Shown: in pieces, positions 28,010 to 37,977 of the stretch | Numbering within the stretch: position 1 is the stretch's first letter | Layout of the letters: every line of letters begins with the position of its first letter | Assembly: GCA_963809765.1 (NCBI GenBank) | Contig: CAWEKT010000001.1 | Location: 806,001 to 870,000 of the forward strand | Direction of reading: 5' to 3' | Source: JACVRM01 sp963809765 | GTDB lineage: Bacteria; Actinomycetota; Thermoleophilia; Gaiellales; Gaiellaceae | DNA: 64,000 nt | Notes under the pieces: model-generated | Databases searched by the model: none | What the model saw: only the letters and a program-made list of their open reading frames with translations | Told to the model about the DNA's origin: nothing | Made by a program: the position numbers and the translations under genes

Positions 28010-30277
28010 TGGCCATGCACGTGCCCGTCTCCTGGCTGCGCGAGTACGTCGACTTCGGCCTGCCCGTCGAGGAGGTCGCGCGACGGCTGATCTTCTCGAG
28101 CTGCGAGGTCGAGCGGGTGGTCGAACGGGGCGTCCCGGATCTCGACGGAAATCTCGGCCACTTCCGTGTCGCGCGCGTGCTCGAGGCCGGCAAGCACCCG
28201 AACGCCGACCGCCTGCAGCTCTGCCAGGTCGACGTCGGCGAGGGGGAGCCGCGCCAGATCGTCTGCGGCGCCTGGAACTTCGGCGCCGGCGCGACCGTCG
28301 CTGTCGCCCTCCCCGGGGCGCTTCTCCCCGGCGCCGACCAACCGCTCGGCGAGGCGAAGCTCCGCGGTGAGCGCTCGCGCGGGATGATCCTCTCGGAGCG
28401 TGAGCTCGACCTGGGCGCCGACCACAGCGGGATCATGGTGCTCGAGGAAGAGCTCGAGCCCGGCACGCCGCTCGACGACGTGCTGCCCCTCCGCGAGACC
28501 GTCCTCGACATCGAGACGATCTTCAACCGGCCCGACCTAACGGGCATCTACGGGATCGCGCGCGAGGTCGCCGCCGTCAGCGGGGGCGAGCTGAAGCCGC
28601 TGCCCGGCCTCGTCGCGGGGCACGAGCCGGAGGCGAACGAGCCGGTCGACGTGCGCGTGGAGGACTTCGCCGGCTGCCCGCGCTACCTCGGGCGCTTGCT
28701 GCGTGGGGCCACGATCGGGCCGTCGCCGCCGTGGCTCCGTGCCCGTCTGCACCTCGCGGGCATGCGCCCGATCTCGAACGCCGTCGATGTGACGAACTAC
28801 GTCATGCTCGCGACCGGGAGCCCGCTGCACGCCTTCGACCTCGCTCGCCTGCGGGAGGGGCGGATCGTCGTGCGCCGTGCGCAGCCCGGCGAGGAGCTGC
28901 AGACGCTCGACGGCGAGCTGCGCCGGCTGCAGCCGTCCGACCTCGTCATCGCCGACGCCGAGCGGCCGGTGGCCATCGCCGGGATCATGGGCGGCGAGGA
29001 CAGCGAGGTGCGGCCGGAGACGAGCGACCTGCTGCTCGAGGCTGCGAACTTCGACGCGCTCACGGTGCTGCGGACGTCGCGCCGGCTGCGGTTGCGGACG
29101 GAGTCCTCGACCCGCTGGGAGAAGGGCGTCGACCCGTACGCCGCGGAGGCGGCCGCCGACTACGCCACGCAGCTGCTGGCCGAGCTGGCCGGCTCCCGCT
29201 GGGCGGGCGCCGTCGACGTCCACGACGGCCTGCCGGAGCCGCCGGTCGTCCGGCTGCGTCCGGAGCTCGCCGACCGGCTTACCGGGATGTCCTTTCCTGC
29301 CGAGGAGCAGCGCACCAGGCTGCAGCGAATCGGCTTCGAGGTCGGCGACGACCTCGACGTCCGCGTGCCCACCTGGCGTGCGCTCGACGTCACGCGGCCG
29401 GTCGACCTCGTCGAAGAGGTCGCGCGCTTCCGCCTCGAGGAGGTGCCGGCGACGCTGCCGGAGCGTCAGGCGATGTTCGGCCAGCTGTCCCGCACCCAGC
29501 GGCTGCGGCGACACGTCGAGGACGTGTTCGTCGGTGCGGGCTACCACGAGGCGTACGCCTGGAGCATGGTTCCCGCAGGGAACGGCCGTATCGAGCTGCC
29601 GGAGCCCTTCTCGGCCGAGCTGGCTGCGCTGCGCACCGACCTTAGGGCCGGGTTGATCGAGGCGGCGCGTCGCAACGCCAACGCGGGCGTCAGCCCGGTC
29701 GCGCTCTTCGAGCTCGCGCACGTCTACCTGCCCTCACAGGAGGAGCTGCCGGATGAGCGCGTCCACGTCGCCGGCATCACCGACGGCGGCTTCTCCCGCG
29801 CCAAGGGTGCGGTCGAGACGCTCTACGCCTCGCTCCACGTCCCGCTCGACCTGGAGCGGGCCGAGGGCCGCGCCGCGCGCCTGCCCGAGGGCGTGATCGA
29901 GGAGCTCGACGAGGGCTGGGGCTACTGGGAGCTCGACCTCGACGGTCTGTTCGAGCGGGCCGTCGACCTGCCGCTCTACGAGGACGTCATCACCTACCCG
30001 GCGGTCAAGCAGGACCTCGCGTTCGTCGTCGACTGAGGGCGTCAGCGCCGGCGAGCTCGCCGCTGCCGCCCGCGAGGCGGCCGGGCCGGAGCTCCGCGAG
30101 CTGCGCCCCTTCGACGTCTACCGCGGGCCACAGGTGGGCGAGGGGCGCAAGTCGATCGCCTTCGCGGCCGCCTTCCAGTCGCCCGAGCGCACGCTCACCG
30201 ACGAGGACGCCGCCGTGCTGCGGGGGCGCATCGTGAGGGCGCTCGCCGACCGCTACGGCGCGGAGCTACGGGCGTGA
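28009..30277 (+). CDS. pheT: Phenylalanyl-tRNA synthetase beta subunit (one frameshift)
   Basis: 755 residues after repair. Domains in order: B1 and tRNA-binding OB domain (FRVARVLEAGKHPNADRLQL), B3/B4 editing domain (RPISNAVDVTNYVMLATGSP), B5 (PVDLVEEVARFRLEEVPATL), catalytic-like core and the C-terminal FDX-ACB anticodon domain (PFDVYRGPQVGEGRKSIAFA). An extra T in GTCGACTGAGGGC near 30034 creates a false stop after KQDLAFVVD; without it the FDX-ACB domain is complete and ends GAELRA at 30277. Given that pheT is essential, the break is almost certainly a consensus error. Confidence 0.95.
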
Positions 30278-30318
30278 CACGAAAACCGCTGAGCGCGCAA
30301 GCTGGTAAACAGTGGCGC

Positions 30319-30963
30319 ATGCGCAGACTGCTCTTCCTGGTCGTCGTGGGGACCGGCGCCGTCGTGCTGGTGCCGCTGGGGGTCAGTGCGGGCCCGACGC
30401 TGACGGGGGTCGTCGGGCCCGCGTTCACCATCTCGCTGACCGGCTCCAGCGGCGCAGTCACACAACTCGACGCCGGGCCGTACACGATCCAGGTCCAGGA
30501 CCTGGCCCCGGATCACAACTTCCACATGCGCGGCCCGAACGTGAACCAGGTGACCGGCCTCGAGGAGGTCGAGAACGTCACCTGGGAGGTGACGTTCGCC
30601 AACGGCCTCTACACGCTCGTCTGCGACGCCCACCCGGTCTCGATGCGCAAGACGTTCCGGGTCGGGCCCCTGCCGGTCGTGCCGAAGCTGTACGGGACGG
30701 TCGGCCCGGGGCGCGTGATCAAGCTCGGCACGAAGGCGGGCGGCAAGAGCACGTCGGTGAAGGCGGGCGCGTACTCGATCGTGGTCTCCGACCGCTCCGC
30801 GACCGAGAGCTTCCACCTGGTCGGGCCGGGCGGCGTGAACCGCAAGACGGGCAAGGCGTTCAAGGGCACCGTCACCTGGAAGGTGACGCTCCGCAAGGGC
30901 GGCATGTACCGCTACTACTCGGACGCTCGCCCGACGCTGGCCGGCGTCCTGCGCGCTACCTGA
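30319..30963 (+). CDS. Exported tandem cupredoxin-like protein
   Basis: 214 residues. A signal peptide (RRLLFLVVVGTGAVVLVPLG) is followed by two similar beta domains of about 90 residues. The first has a full type-1 copper set: His in APDHNFHMRGPNVNQVTG and Cys, His and Met in LVCDAHPVSM (C-x2-H-x3-M spacing). The second has aligned positions ESFHLVGPGGVNRKTGKAFK and YRYYSDARPTL, so Cys and both C-terminal ligands are gone. The protein may carry or transfer electrons extracytoplasmically with one metal site and one structural copy. It converges on the YihY gene with an 8-nt overlap. Confidence 0.8.
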   Translation: MRRLLFLVVVGTGAVVLVPLGVSAGPTLTGVVGPAFTISLTGSSGAVTQLDAGPYTIQVQDLAPDHNFHMRGPNVNQVTGLEEVENVTWEVTFANGLYTLVCDAHPVSMRKTFRVGPLPVVPKLYGTVGPGRVIKLGTKAGGKSTSVKAGAYSIVVSDRSATESFHLVGPGGVNRKTGKAFKGTVTWKVTLRKGGMYRYYSDARPTLAGVLRAT

Positions 30964-31897
30964 CGCGCCGCGACGGCTGGACGAGCCCTGCCTGCGGGCC
31001 GCCGGCGGCGCGGATCGCTGCCTGGCGCTCGAGCTCGGCGTTCAGCTCGGCGCCGTAGAGCAGCGCGTAGGCCGAGTAGTTCAGCCAGAGCAGCAGCACG
31101 ATGCCACCCGCAAGCGACCCGTATGTCTCGCTGTACGAGCCCGCGACGCTCGTGTACAGGGCGAAGAGCGACGAGAGGATCAGCCAGGCGAGGCTGCCGA
31201 CGACCGACCCGGCCGACAACCAACGCCAGTTGCGGTGGCCGGTGTCGGGCGCCAGGTGGTACGTCAGCGCGAAGAACAGCAGGATCGCGACGAACGCGAT
31301 CGGCCAGCGCACGATCGTCCAAAGCAGCTCGAACTCGCTGCCAAGCCCCGCCTGGTCGGCGATCGCCTGACCGAGCGGCCCGCCAAAGACGATCAGCAGG
31401 AACACGCCCGCGGTTGTGACCCCCGTGAGGATGACGAGCACGAGCGCGGTCAGCCGGATCCGCCAGAACGGTCGGGACTCCTGGCGGTCGTAGGCCCGGT
31501 TGACCGCCTTGATTACCGCTCCCATGGCACCGCTCGCCGCCCAGACGGCGAGTGCTGTCCCGAGCAGCACGGCGGCCGCCGAGCCGCCGCCTCCCTGCGA
31601 GTTCTCCTCCGCCAGGTCGATCGCGTCGATCACGGCGCCCGGCGCTACCGAGCCGAGGAACGTCTGAAGCTCGTCGAAGGCGCCGAAGAGGCCGAGCAGG
31701 CCGACCAGGACGACCACGGCGGGCAGGAAGGCGAGCAGCGAGCTGAAGGCGACCTGCTGGGCGAGACCCATGCAGTCGTCGGCGATGAACTCCTTCGCGC
31801 TCCGCACGAAGGCGTCCCGCCAGTCGCGCCTGGTCAGCCCGCCAGGGCCCTTTGGCGGTCGGCCGACCGCAAGGTCGTCAGTCGTCGTGCTCGACAA
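30956..31897 (-). CDS. YihY/BrkB family membrane protein
   Basis: About 313 residues with six transmembrane helices; motifs DDCMGLAQQVAFSSLLAFLP, AVWAASGAMGAVIKAVNRAY and GSLAGGIVLLLWLNYSAYAL are diagnostic of the family once called RNase BN. The start is probably TTG 31897, overlapping the end of the DUF3618-like gene; ATG codons further upstream fall inside that gene in another frame. It is last in a run of five small envelope genes. Function in the family is unresolved (transport or envelope integrity). Confidence 0.87.
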   Translation of the reverse strand: MSSTTTDDLAVGRPPKGPGGLTRRDWRDAFVRSAKEFIADDCMGLAQQVAFSSLLAFLPAVVVLVGLLGLFGAFDELQTFLGSVAPGAVIDAIDLAEENSQGGGGSAAAVLLGTALAVWAASGAMGAVIKAVNRAYDRQESRPFWRIRLTALVLVILTGVTTAGVFLLIVFGGPLGQAIADQAGLGSEFELLWTIVRWPIAFVAILLFFALTYHLAPDTGHRNWRWLSAGSVVGSLAWLILSSLFALYTSVAGSYSETYGSLAGGIVLLLWLNYSAYALLYGAELNAELERQAAIRAAGGPQAGLVQPSRRVR

Positions 31898-32165
31898 CGA
31901 TGAAGCGGCCGAAGCGGGCGACCTGGGTGCCCCCACGGCTACGCCGGAAGACGAAGCGGACGGTCGCGCCGATCCCGCCGCCGAGCACGAAGCCGGCCGC
32001 GAGTGCGGCGCCGGCGGCAGCGGGCAGGTGGGCGCGGAGCTTGCTGCCGACGTCGGTTGCCTCGGCCACGCCCGCTCTGAGCTGGTCGACGGCGCGCGAG
32101 AGCCCTTCGCGCTCAGCACTGATCTCGCGGCGGATGTCTGCTGCTGTGCGTGCTTTCTCGGTCAT
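31878..32165 (-). CDS. DUF3618-like small membrane-anchor protein
   Basis: 95 residues: an amphipathic N-terminal helix (TAADIRREISAEREGLSRAV, DQLRAGVAEATDVGSKLRAH) followed by one glycine-rich membrane helix (AAAGAALAAGFVLGGGIGAT) and a basic tail. This is the layout of actinobacterial DUF3618 proteins. The ATG shares its first base with the preceding gene's TGA (TGATG). Confidence 0.75.
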   Translation of the reverse strand: MTEKARTAADIRREISAEREGLSRAVDQLRAGVAEATDVGSKLRAHLPAAAGAALAAGFVLGGGIGATVRFVFRRSRGGTQVARFGRFIVVEHDD

Positions 32166-32593
32166 CAGTGCTTCAGCGCCTCCGTGGTCTGCTTGGCCTC
32201 GTCGATCGCCTGCCGGGGCACGGGCGGCGCGCCGCGCTTGAACGAGCGCAGGGCCAGCCAGCCGAGGAGGGCGACGACGAGGACGAGGATGACGGTGACG
32301 ATCAGGAGCGCTAGCCAGAACGGCATGAACTCCGCGAGCCCGGCGGTAATCGTGGCGAAGAGGAATCCCAGCGCGTACAGCGCCACGAACAGCGCCGCGA
32401 CGGCGAAGACGGCGCCGATGCCGAGCGCGGCCACCTTCTGCTTGATCTCGAGCTGGGCGAGCTCGAGCTCGAGCCGGGCGAGCGTGCTGGCTCGCTCCGC
32501 GACTTCCTTGGCCGTCGTGCCGAGACTCTCGCGAGCCGGCGCCGGCGCCTCGGTCTCCGCGGCTGGGAGCGGCTCAGTCTCTGGGGTGTGCAT
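32165..32593 (-). CDS. Phage-holin-superfamily-III-like membrane protein
   Basis: 142 residues: an acidic Pro-rich start, an amphipathic segment (TLARLELELAQLEIKQKVAA), two close membrane helices (GAVFAVAALFVALYALGFLF, LALLIVTVILVLVVALLGWL) and a short basic cytoplasmic end. This matches the actinobacterial holin superfamily III (PF07332 type), which is usually chromosomal and associated with DUF3618 and YihY genes. No phage genes are nearby. Confidence 0.8.
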   Translation of the reverse strand: MHTPETEPLPAAETEAPAPARESLGTTAKEVAERASTLARLELELAQLEIKQKVAALGIGAVFAVAALFVALYALGFLFATITAGLAEFMPFWLALLIVTVILVLVVALLGWLALRSFKRGAPPVPRQAIDEAKQTTEALKH

Positions 32594-32932
32594 GGCCTCT
32601 CCAGTCGACGAACTTCGCGACCGCGATCCCGACTGCGAAGGCGACTCCGACGACCAGGAATGGGTTGGGGCCGCCGCGCTTCTTTCACCGGGTGCGCGCC
32701 GAGCTGCGGGCCCGAGGGGGCGACGACGCCCTGGGCCGGCTTCTGGTTCGTCGGCGCCTCGCCGCGAAACCGGGCCGCCATCAGGCTCGGCTTCAGCTTG
32801 CGGATGAAGTCGGCGTCGCCCGCGAGCTCCTCGGCGAGCTTCGCGTGGGCTGCCGCCCTTGCCGGCGAAGTCGTTGGCGAGCTCCTGCAGCCGGTCGGCG
32901 GCACGCTCGACGAGCTGGTCGCCGCGGTTCAC
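32574..32932 (-). CDS. Small protein with C-terminal membrane helix (frameshifted)
   Basis: About 119 residues once two +1 shifts (near 32855 and 32690) are removed. A helical start (GDQLVERAADRLQELANDFA) and DADFIRKLKPSLMAARFRGE lead to a single membrane helix NPFLVVGVAFAVGIAVAKFV and the end DWRGHAHPRD. GTG start overlaps the preceding stop (GTGA). It overlaps the start of the holin-like gene by 20 nt. No known family recognised with certainty. Confidence 0.6.
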
Positions 32933-33061
32933 TTCTTCGCGGGCGGCTCTTCGCCCGTCGCAATCCGCCACACGCCGGAGGCGAGGCGTTTCGCAACCAG
33001 CGTCGCGACGTGCTGCGAGCACGCCGTAGAGCGCGGTCCAGACGAGTTTGCGCACCATCAT
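32929..33061 (-). CDS. DUF4235-like small membrane protein (frameshifted)
   Basis: About 43 residues: MMVRKLVWTALYGVLA, then after a +1 shift near 33010 ATLVAKRLASGVWRIATGEE and PPAKK. One membrane helix with a basic end and an acidic-basic tail, similar to the actinobacterial DUF4235 pattern. First gene of the five-gene envelope cluster; divergent from the M14 peptidase gene. Confidence 0.55.
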
Positions 33062-33127
33062 CGGTCAAGCGTACCGCGGAGCGGGAGCGGCGAAACGCAG
33101 ATGCGTCACCGCGTAGGATGGCGCGCC

Positions 33128-34817
33128 GTGCCCGAGCGCCCGACCGATCGTTTCGTTCGCTACGAGGAGCTGACGCAGCTACTGCACGCATGGCGCGACG
33201 AGCACCCGCAGCTCGTCGAGGTCGAGAGCATCGGCCAGTCGTTCGAAGGCCGGGACATCTGGCTCGTCACCGTCACCAACACGGAGACGGGGCCTGCGGC
33301 GGAGAAGCCGGCATTTCTCGTCGAGGCGAACATCCACTCGCTCGAGGTCACCGGCTGCTCGGCGGCACTGCACCTGATCGACCGGCTCGTCAGCGGGCAC
33401 GGGCCGGACCCGAAGGTGACGAGGGCGCTCGACACCCGCGCCTTCTACGTCATCCCCCGCCTGAACCCCGACGGCGCCGAGCTCGCGCTCGCCGACCGGC
33501 CGCGGTTCGTGCGCTCGAGTGTTCGTCCCTGGCCGCTCGAGGAGGAGCAGGACGGCCTCCATGCCGAGGACCTGGACGGCGACGGACGCATCCTGATGAT
33601 GCGCGTGCGCCGATCCGAACGGCTCGTGGAAGCGGCACCCCGACGACCCGCGGGTGCTCGTCCGCCGGGATCCGGACGAGGGGCCGGACGACGGGGAGTT
33701 CTTCCGCGTCTTCCGCGAAGGGGCGATCCGCAACTACGACGGCGTCATGATCGACGTCGCGCGGCCGCTCGAAGGGCTCGACCTGAATCGCAACTTCCCG
33801 GCCGACTGGGCGCCCGAGGGTGAGCAGCACGGCGCCGGGCCGTTCCCCGCGTCAGAGCCGGAGATCCGCGCCTACGTCCAGGCGGTCACCGACCGGCCGA
33901 ACATCTGCGGGCACATCGCCTACCACACCTTCAGCGGCGTTCACCTGCGGCCGTACGCGACTCAGCCGGACGACTACTTCCCGACGAGCGACCTCCGTGC
34001 GTTCCAGCTCATCGGCGAGGAGGCGACCAAGCTCACCGGCTACCCGGCGATCTCCGTCTTCCACGAGTTCAAGTACGACCCGAAGTCGTCGATTCGCGGC
34101 GGCGTCCACGACTGGCTCTACGACCACCTCGGCATCTATTCCTGGGTGACGGAGTTCTGGGCGCCGCAGCGCCAGGCCGGGATCGAGGACTACCTCTACA
34201 TCGAGTGGCTGCGCGACCACCCGCCCGAGGACGATCTCAAGCTCGTCCGCTGGAGCGACGAGACCCTCGGCGGGCGCGGCTACGTGGACTGGTACCCGTT
34301 CGAGCACCCGCAGCTCGGCCCGGTGGAGCTCGGCGGCTGGGATTCCTTCTACTGCTGGGGCAACGTGCCGACGCACCTGCTCGAGGACGAGATCGCCCCC
34401 CACGCCGACTGGGCGATCTTTCACGCGCTCGTCTCGCCGCGCCTCGAGCTGCACTCACTCGACGTGACTCCCGTGGGCGAGGGGGCCTGGAGTGTGCGGC
34501 TCGTGCTGCACAACACCGGCTGGCTGCCGACAAGCGTCTCCGAGAAGGCGGTCGAGCGCAAAGCCGTAAGGCCGGTCGAGGTCCGGCTGAGCCTGCCGGA
34601 GGGCGCGCGTCTCGCCGCGGGCAAGGAGAAGGAGGAGGCCGGCCAGCTGGCCGGCCGTGTCGACCGCCGCAGCCTGCTCTGGTGGTGGTCGAACGACGCG
34701 ACGAGCGACCGCGCCAAGCTGGAGTGGGTGATCGAGGCGCCCAGCGGCGGCGAGGTCGGCATCGAGGCCCGCCACGCCCGCGCCGGCGTCGTGCGGGCCA
34801 CTGCGAAACTCGAGTAG
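33128..34817 (+). CDS. M14-family zinc carboxypeptidase (one frameshift)
   Basis: About 562 residues. The N-terminal peptidase domain has YEELTQLLHAWRDEHPQLVE, the zinc motif NIHSLEVTG (H-x2-E) near residue 68, PRLNPDGAELAL, the arginine-containing DLNRNFPADWAPEG, the third ligand region GHIAYHTFSG, and the catalytic Glu in SWVTEFWAPQ. A C-terminal beta domain (SVRLVLHNTGWLPTSVSEKA) follows. No signal peptide is seen, so it may act in the cytoplasm. A +1 base lies near 33620 (GTGCGCCGATCCG). The -10 box TAGGAT ends 8 nt before GTG, suggesting a leaderless mRNA. Confidence 0.9.
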
Positions 34818-34858
34818 CGCGCTAGCCGAGGTCGGGCAGTGACGCCCGTCGTCACCGA

Positions 34859-34908
34859 GGGTCTGTCCCCTCCGGCGGCGGCGAGCCGCCGCCTCCGGTG
34901 ACAGACCC
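34859..34908. terminator. Long hairpin between convergent genes
   Basis: GGGTCTGTC (34859-34867 with the first GG) pairs with GACAGACCC (34900-34908), and inside it GGCGGCGGC pairs with GCCGCCGCC. It lies between the M14 peptidase and the convergent PRC-barrel gene and could serve both. It is one of three GTCTGTCCCC-type hairpins in the window. Confidence 0.55.
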
Positions 34909-34922
34909 GACAACCGCTGGCG

Positions 34923-35225
34923 CTACGCCAGGTCCGTCGTATCCGCCCGCACCCTGGCCTGAGGTGCAGGCTCGGCGTGCTCGGGCAGCGCTTCGAACTC
35001 GTCCCGCGCCAGGTCGAGGTCGATGCGGCCCTCGACGATGGAGGTGACGCGCTCGGCGGGCACGTAGCGGTTGTGGCGCAGGAGGCCGGGGGAGACGATG
35101 AGCCCGTTGAAGATGTCCGTGCCCGAGTCGCCGACCACCTCGGCGGCAGTCCCGAGCTCGGAGCCGTCCGCGCCGCGCACCTCCCAGCCCGGCTCGATCA
35201 CGAGCCAGCTGACCGGATCCGGCAT
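34923..35225 (-). CDS. PRC-barrel/DUF2171-like small protein
   Basis: 100 residues with one small beta-barrel: VIEPGWEVRGADGSELGTAA, EVVGDSGTDIFNGLIVSPGL and ERVTSIVEGRIDLDLARDEF. This is the DUF2171/PRC-barrel pattern of actinobacterial stress proteins. The ATG shares a base with the upstream stop (TGATG). Confidence 0.75.
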   Translation of the reverse strand: MPDPVSWLVIEPGWEVRGADGSELGTAAEVVGDSGTDIFNGLIVSPGLLRHNRYVPAERVTSIVEGRIDLDLARDEFEALPEHAEPAPQARVRADTTDLA

Positions 35226-35920
35226 CAGACGGCCTTCCCGCCGACGTACCAGACGGGGCCCTGCGTGTAGACGTGCTCGGTCTCGGAGAGGGCCCACAGC
35301 ACGGTGAAGTGGCCTGGAATGCCGTCGTCGTCGACGCGGGCGAGGCACCGGCGCGCCATCCCGGGGGCTGCGCCGTAGCCGCGCATCCTGGCGCAGCGGA
35401 AGCGGAAGGCCAGCCGCTCGCCGTCACGCGCCGGGTTCACCGGCGCGAGCAGCAGCGCCGTGCGGTCGAGCAGGTCGCTCGAGTCGATCTCCAGCTCCGC
35501 GAGCAGGTCGCTCCAGTCCGCCGCCAGGCCCGCCGCCGCCTTGTCCCATTGCTCCACGAGCCGTGTGGCTCCGCCTGCCGAGAGCCGGAGGGGGCCCCGC
35601 CCGGCCGCCGGCACCGCTTGAGGGGCCGAGCCGGCCGGCTGGGGCGCCGTCTGGGCGACGCCGGTGAGCTCGAGCGTTCCGCGCATGCGTTCACGGTCGA
35701 GGCGGCCAAGGAGCCGTCGGACGGCGTCCTCGCCGGGACCGCTGTCCCTGGAGACTCCGAAGCGCACGTCCTGGCCGCTCCGGCCCGACGCCAGCGGCGC
35801 GAGGAGCGCGTTTGCGCGCTGGGCTGCCGCCTCGTCTTCCGTCCGCAGCAGGAGCCTCGCGTCCCCCCAGCCGTCGGGTAGCGACGCCCTGATCGCCTGC
35901 CACTGCCGCTGGAGCGTCAA
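35225..35920 (-). CDS. Hypothetical protein, 231 residues
   Basis: I do not recognise this family. The opening LQRQWQAIRASLPDGWGDAR and ARLLLRTEDEAAAQRANALL look like a helix-strand domain; the middle is Pro/Ala-rich; the C-terminal half (FRFRCARMRGYGAAPGMARR, PGHFTVLWALSETEHVYTQG) is a second domain. TTG start without a visible ribosome-binding site; the promoter region is shared with divergent pdhA (29 nt between starts). Coupled to the PRC-barrel gene by TGATG. Confidence 0.6.
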   Translation of the reverse strand: MTLQRQWQAIRASLPDGWGDARLLLRTEDEAAAQRANALLAPLASGRSGQDVRFGVSRDSGPGEDAVRRLLGRLDRERMRGTLELTGVAQTAPQPAGSAPQAVPAAGRGPLRLSAGGATRLVEQWDKAAAGLAADWSDLLAELEIDSSDLLDRTALLLAPVNPARDGERLAFRFRCARMRGYGAAPGMARRCLARVDDDGIPGHFTVLWALSETEHVYTQGPVWYVGGKAV

Positions 35921-35949
35921 GGCGGCCAGCGTACATACACTGCGCCGCG

Positions 35950-36925
35950 ATGGCGAAGGTCGAGCGCAAGGGAACGCTGGGCGCCGAGGAGCTGCGCGAG
36001 TGCTTCCGAGAGATGCTGCTCATCCGCCGTTTCGAGGAGAAGGTGGAGGAGCGGTTTCGCGCCGGCGAGCTGCCGGGCTTCCTCCACGTCGCCATCGGCC
36101 AGGAGGCCGTTGCGGTCGGCGTCTGCCGGGCGATGGAGGAGGGCGACGTCATGGCCTCGACGCACCGGGCGCACGGTCACACGCTCGCGCTCGGCACGCA
36201 CCCGAACGAGCTCATGGCCGAGCTCTACGGGAAGATCGAAGGGCTGCTCGCACGGCTACGGCGGCTCGATGCACCTCTACGACGTCGAGCGCGGCAACCT
36301 CGGCGCCAACGCCGTCGTCGGCGGCGGGCTGCCGGCGATCGTCGGCGCGGGCCTGGCGTTCAAGCTGCGCGGGGAGCCGCGTGTCGCGGTCGCGTTCTTC
36401 GGCGACGGGGCGACGAACATCGGCACCTTCCACGAGTCGCTGAACCTGGCGCAGCTCTGGGGCACGCACAGCGTCTTCGTCTGCGAGAACAACCGCTGGG
36501 CGGAGTCCACGCCCGGCTGGCAGCACTCGCCCGTCTGGGACGACATGTCCAAGCGCGCGCTCGCGTACGACATGCGCGCTGTGAAGGTCAACGGCCAGGA
36601 CGTCGAGGAGGTCTACGCCAAGGCTGTCGAGGCGCTCGAGCACGCGCGCTCCGGCGAGGGCCCGGTCTTCCTCGACGTCGAGACGCATCGCCTCCACGGC
36701 CACTACATCGGCGACCCGCAGGTCTACCGCTCCAAGGAGGACATCCAGGAGGTCCAGGAGGAGCAGGACCCGCTGACGCTCCTGCGCGCGCGGCTCGAGC
36801 TGTCCGACGAGGACGTCGAGAGCGTGGAGAAGGAAGTCGCGGAGGTCGTCGAGCACTCGGTCGAGTTCGCCAAGAACGGCACCGACCCGAAGCCCGAGGA
36901 CGCGCTCAAGAACGTCTATGCCTGA
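35950..36925 (+). CDS. pdhA: 2-oxoacid dehydrogenase E1 alpha (pyruvate type, one frameshift)
   Basis: About 324 residues. It decarboxylates a 2-oxoacid with thiamine diphosphate as part of the E1-E2-E3 complex. Motifs: MLLIRRFEEKVEERFRAGEL, STHRAHGHTLALG, and the ThDP fold GDGATNIGTFHESLNLAQLW ... ENNRWAESTP. A +1 base near 36245 (GAAGGGCTGCTCG) splits the frame before CSHGYGGSMHLYD. The -10 box TACACT ends 8 nt before ATG (leaderless). It overlaps pdhB by 8 nt. Sequence favours pyruvate/acetoin-type E1, but a branched-chain 2-oxoacid substrate cannot be excluded. Confidence 0.9.
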
Positions 36926-37905
36926 GCTGAGCTACCGCGAGGCCGTCCGCGACGCGCTGGCGAGCGCCATGCGCAAGGACGACGACGTCTTCATCATGGG
37001 CGAGGACATCGCCGAGATGGGCGGCTCGATGGGCGTCACCCAGGGCCTGCTCGCCGAGTTCGGCCCCGAGCGTGTCCGTAACACGCCGATCTCCGAGATG
37101 GCCATCGTCGGCGCCGGCATCGGCGCCGCCATGCAGGGCATGCGGCCGGTCGTCGAGATCATGTACGAGGACTTCCTGACGCTCTCGCTCGAGCAGATCG
37201 TCAACCAGGCCGCCAAGCACCGCTACATGTCGGGCGGGCAGCTGAAGGTGCCGCTGACGGTGCGCACCCAGGGCGGCGCCGGCTGGTCGCCGGGCGCGCA
37301 GCACGCCCAGCAGCTCGAGGGCTGGCTGGTGCACATCCCGGGGCTCAAGGTCGTCTTCCCGTCGACGCCCGAGGACGTGCGCGGCCTGCTCTGGTCGGCG
37401 ATCTACGACGACAACCCGGTCGTGTTCTTCGAGCACCGCACGCTCTACGGGATCAAGGGCGAGGTGCCCGAAGAGATCGAGCCGATCCCGCTCGGCCAGG
37501 CGCGCACCATGCGCGAGGGCGAGGACGTCACCGTGGTCGCGACCGGGCGCCTCGTGCACGAGGCGCTGCAGGCCGCCGAGGAGGCGGAGGGCGAGGGCAT
37601 CTCGGTCGAGGTGATCGACCCGCGGACGCTCCAGCCGCTCGACGAGGAGGCGATCGTCTCCTCGGTCAAGAAGACGAACCGCTGCGTCGTCGCCCACGAG
37701 GCCGTGACGCGCATGGGCTTCGGCGCCGAGATCGCCGCCGTGGTGCAGCACGCAGCCTTCGACTGGCTCGACGCCCCGATCGAGCGCGTCGGCGCCAAGT
37801 TCGTGCCGCTGCCGTTCGCCCCGGTCATGGAGCAGTTCGTGATCCCGCACGCCGCCGACGTGCTCGCCGCGATCAAGCGCACGGTCGCGAGGCGCAGGGG
37901 AGTGA
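36918..37905 (+). CDS. pdhB: 2-oxoacid dehydrogenase E1 beta
   Basis: About 328 residues, partner of E1 alpha. Motifs: FIMGEDIAEMGGSMGVTQGL, RNTPISEMAIVGAGIGAAMQ, GGAGWSPGAQHAQQLEGWLV, and the C-terminal transketolase domain SVEVIDPRTLQPLDEEAIVS. The family end is reached at about AAIKRTVAR; the frame as given runs on to 38258 inside the E2 gene. A single extra base before GGGGAGTGACG would supply a TGA at 37903-37905, which I take as the true end. The same GGAGTGA context is seen where infC loses its stop. Confidence 0.9.
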
Positions 37906-37977
37906 CGTGGCTGCACCCCTCGCTGCTGCCTACCCTGGACGTCCACCTTTCACAGCCGGGCGCAGGGTCGCAGGGCA

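Noticed and set aside
32165..32593. Holin-like gene as a sign of prophage
   Set aside because: No phage structural, integrase or lysis genes are near; this holin superfamily is commonly chromosomal next to DUF3618 and YihY genes.
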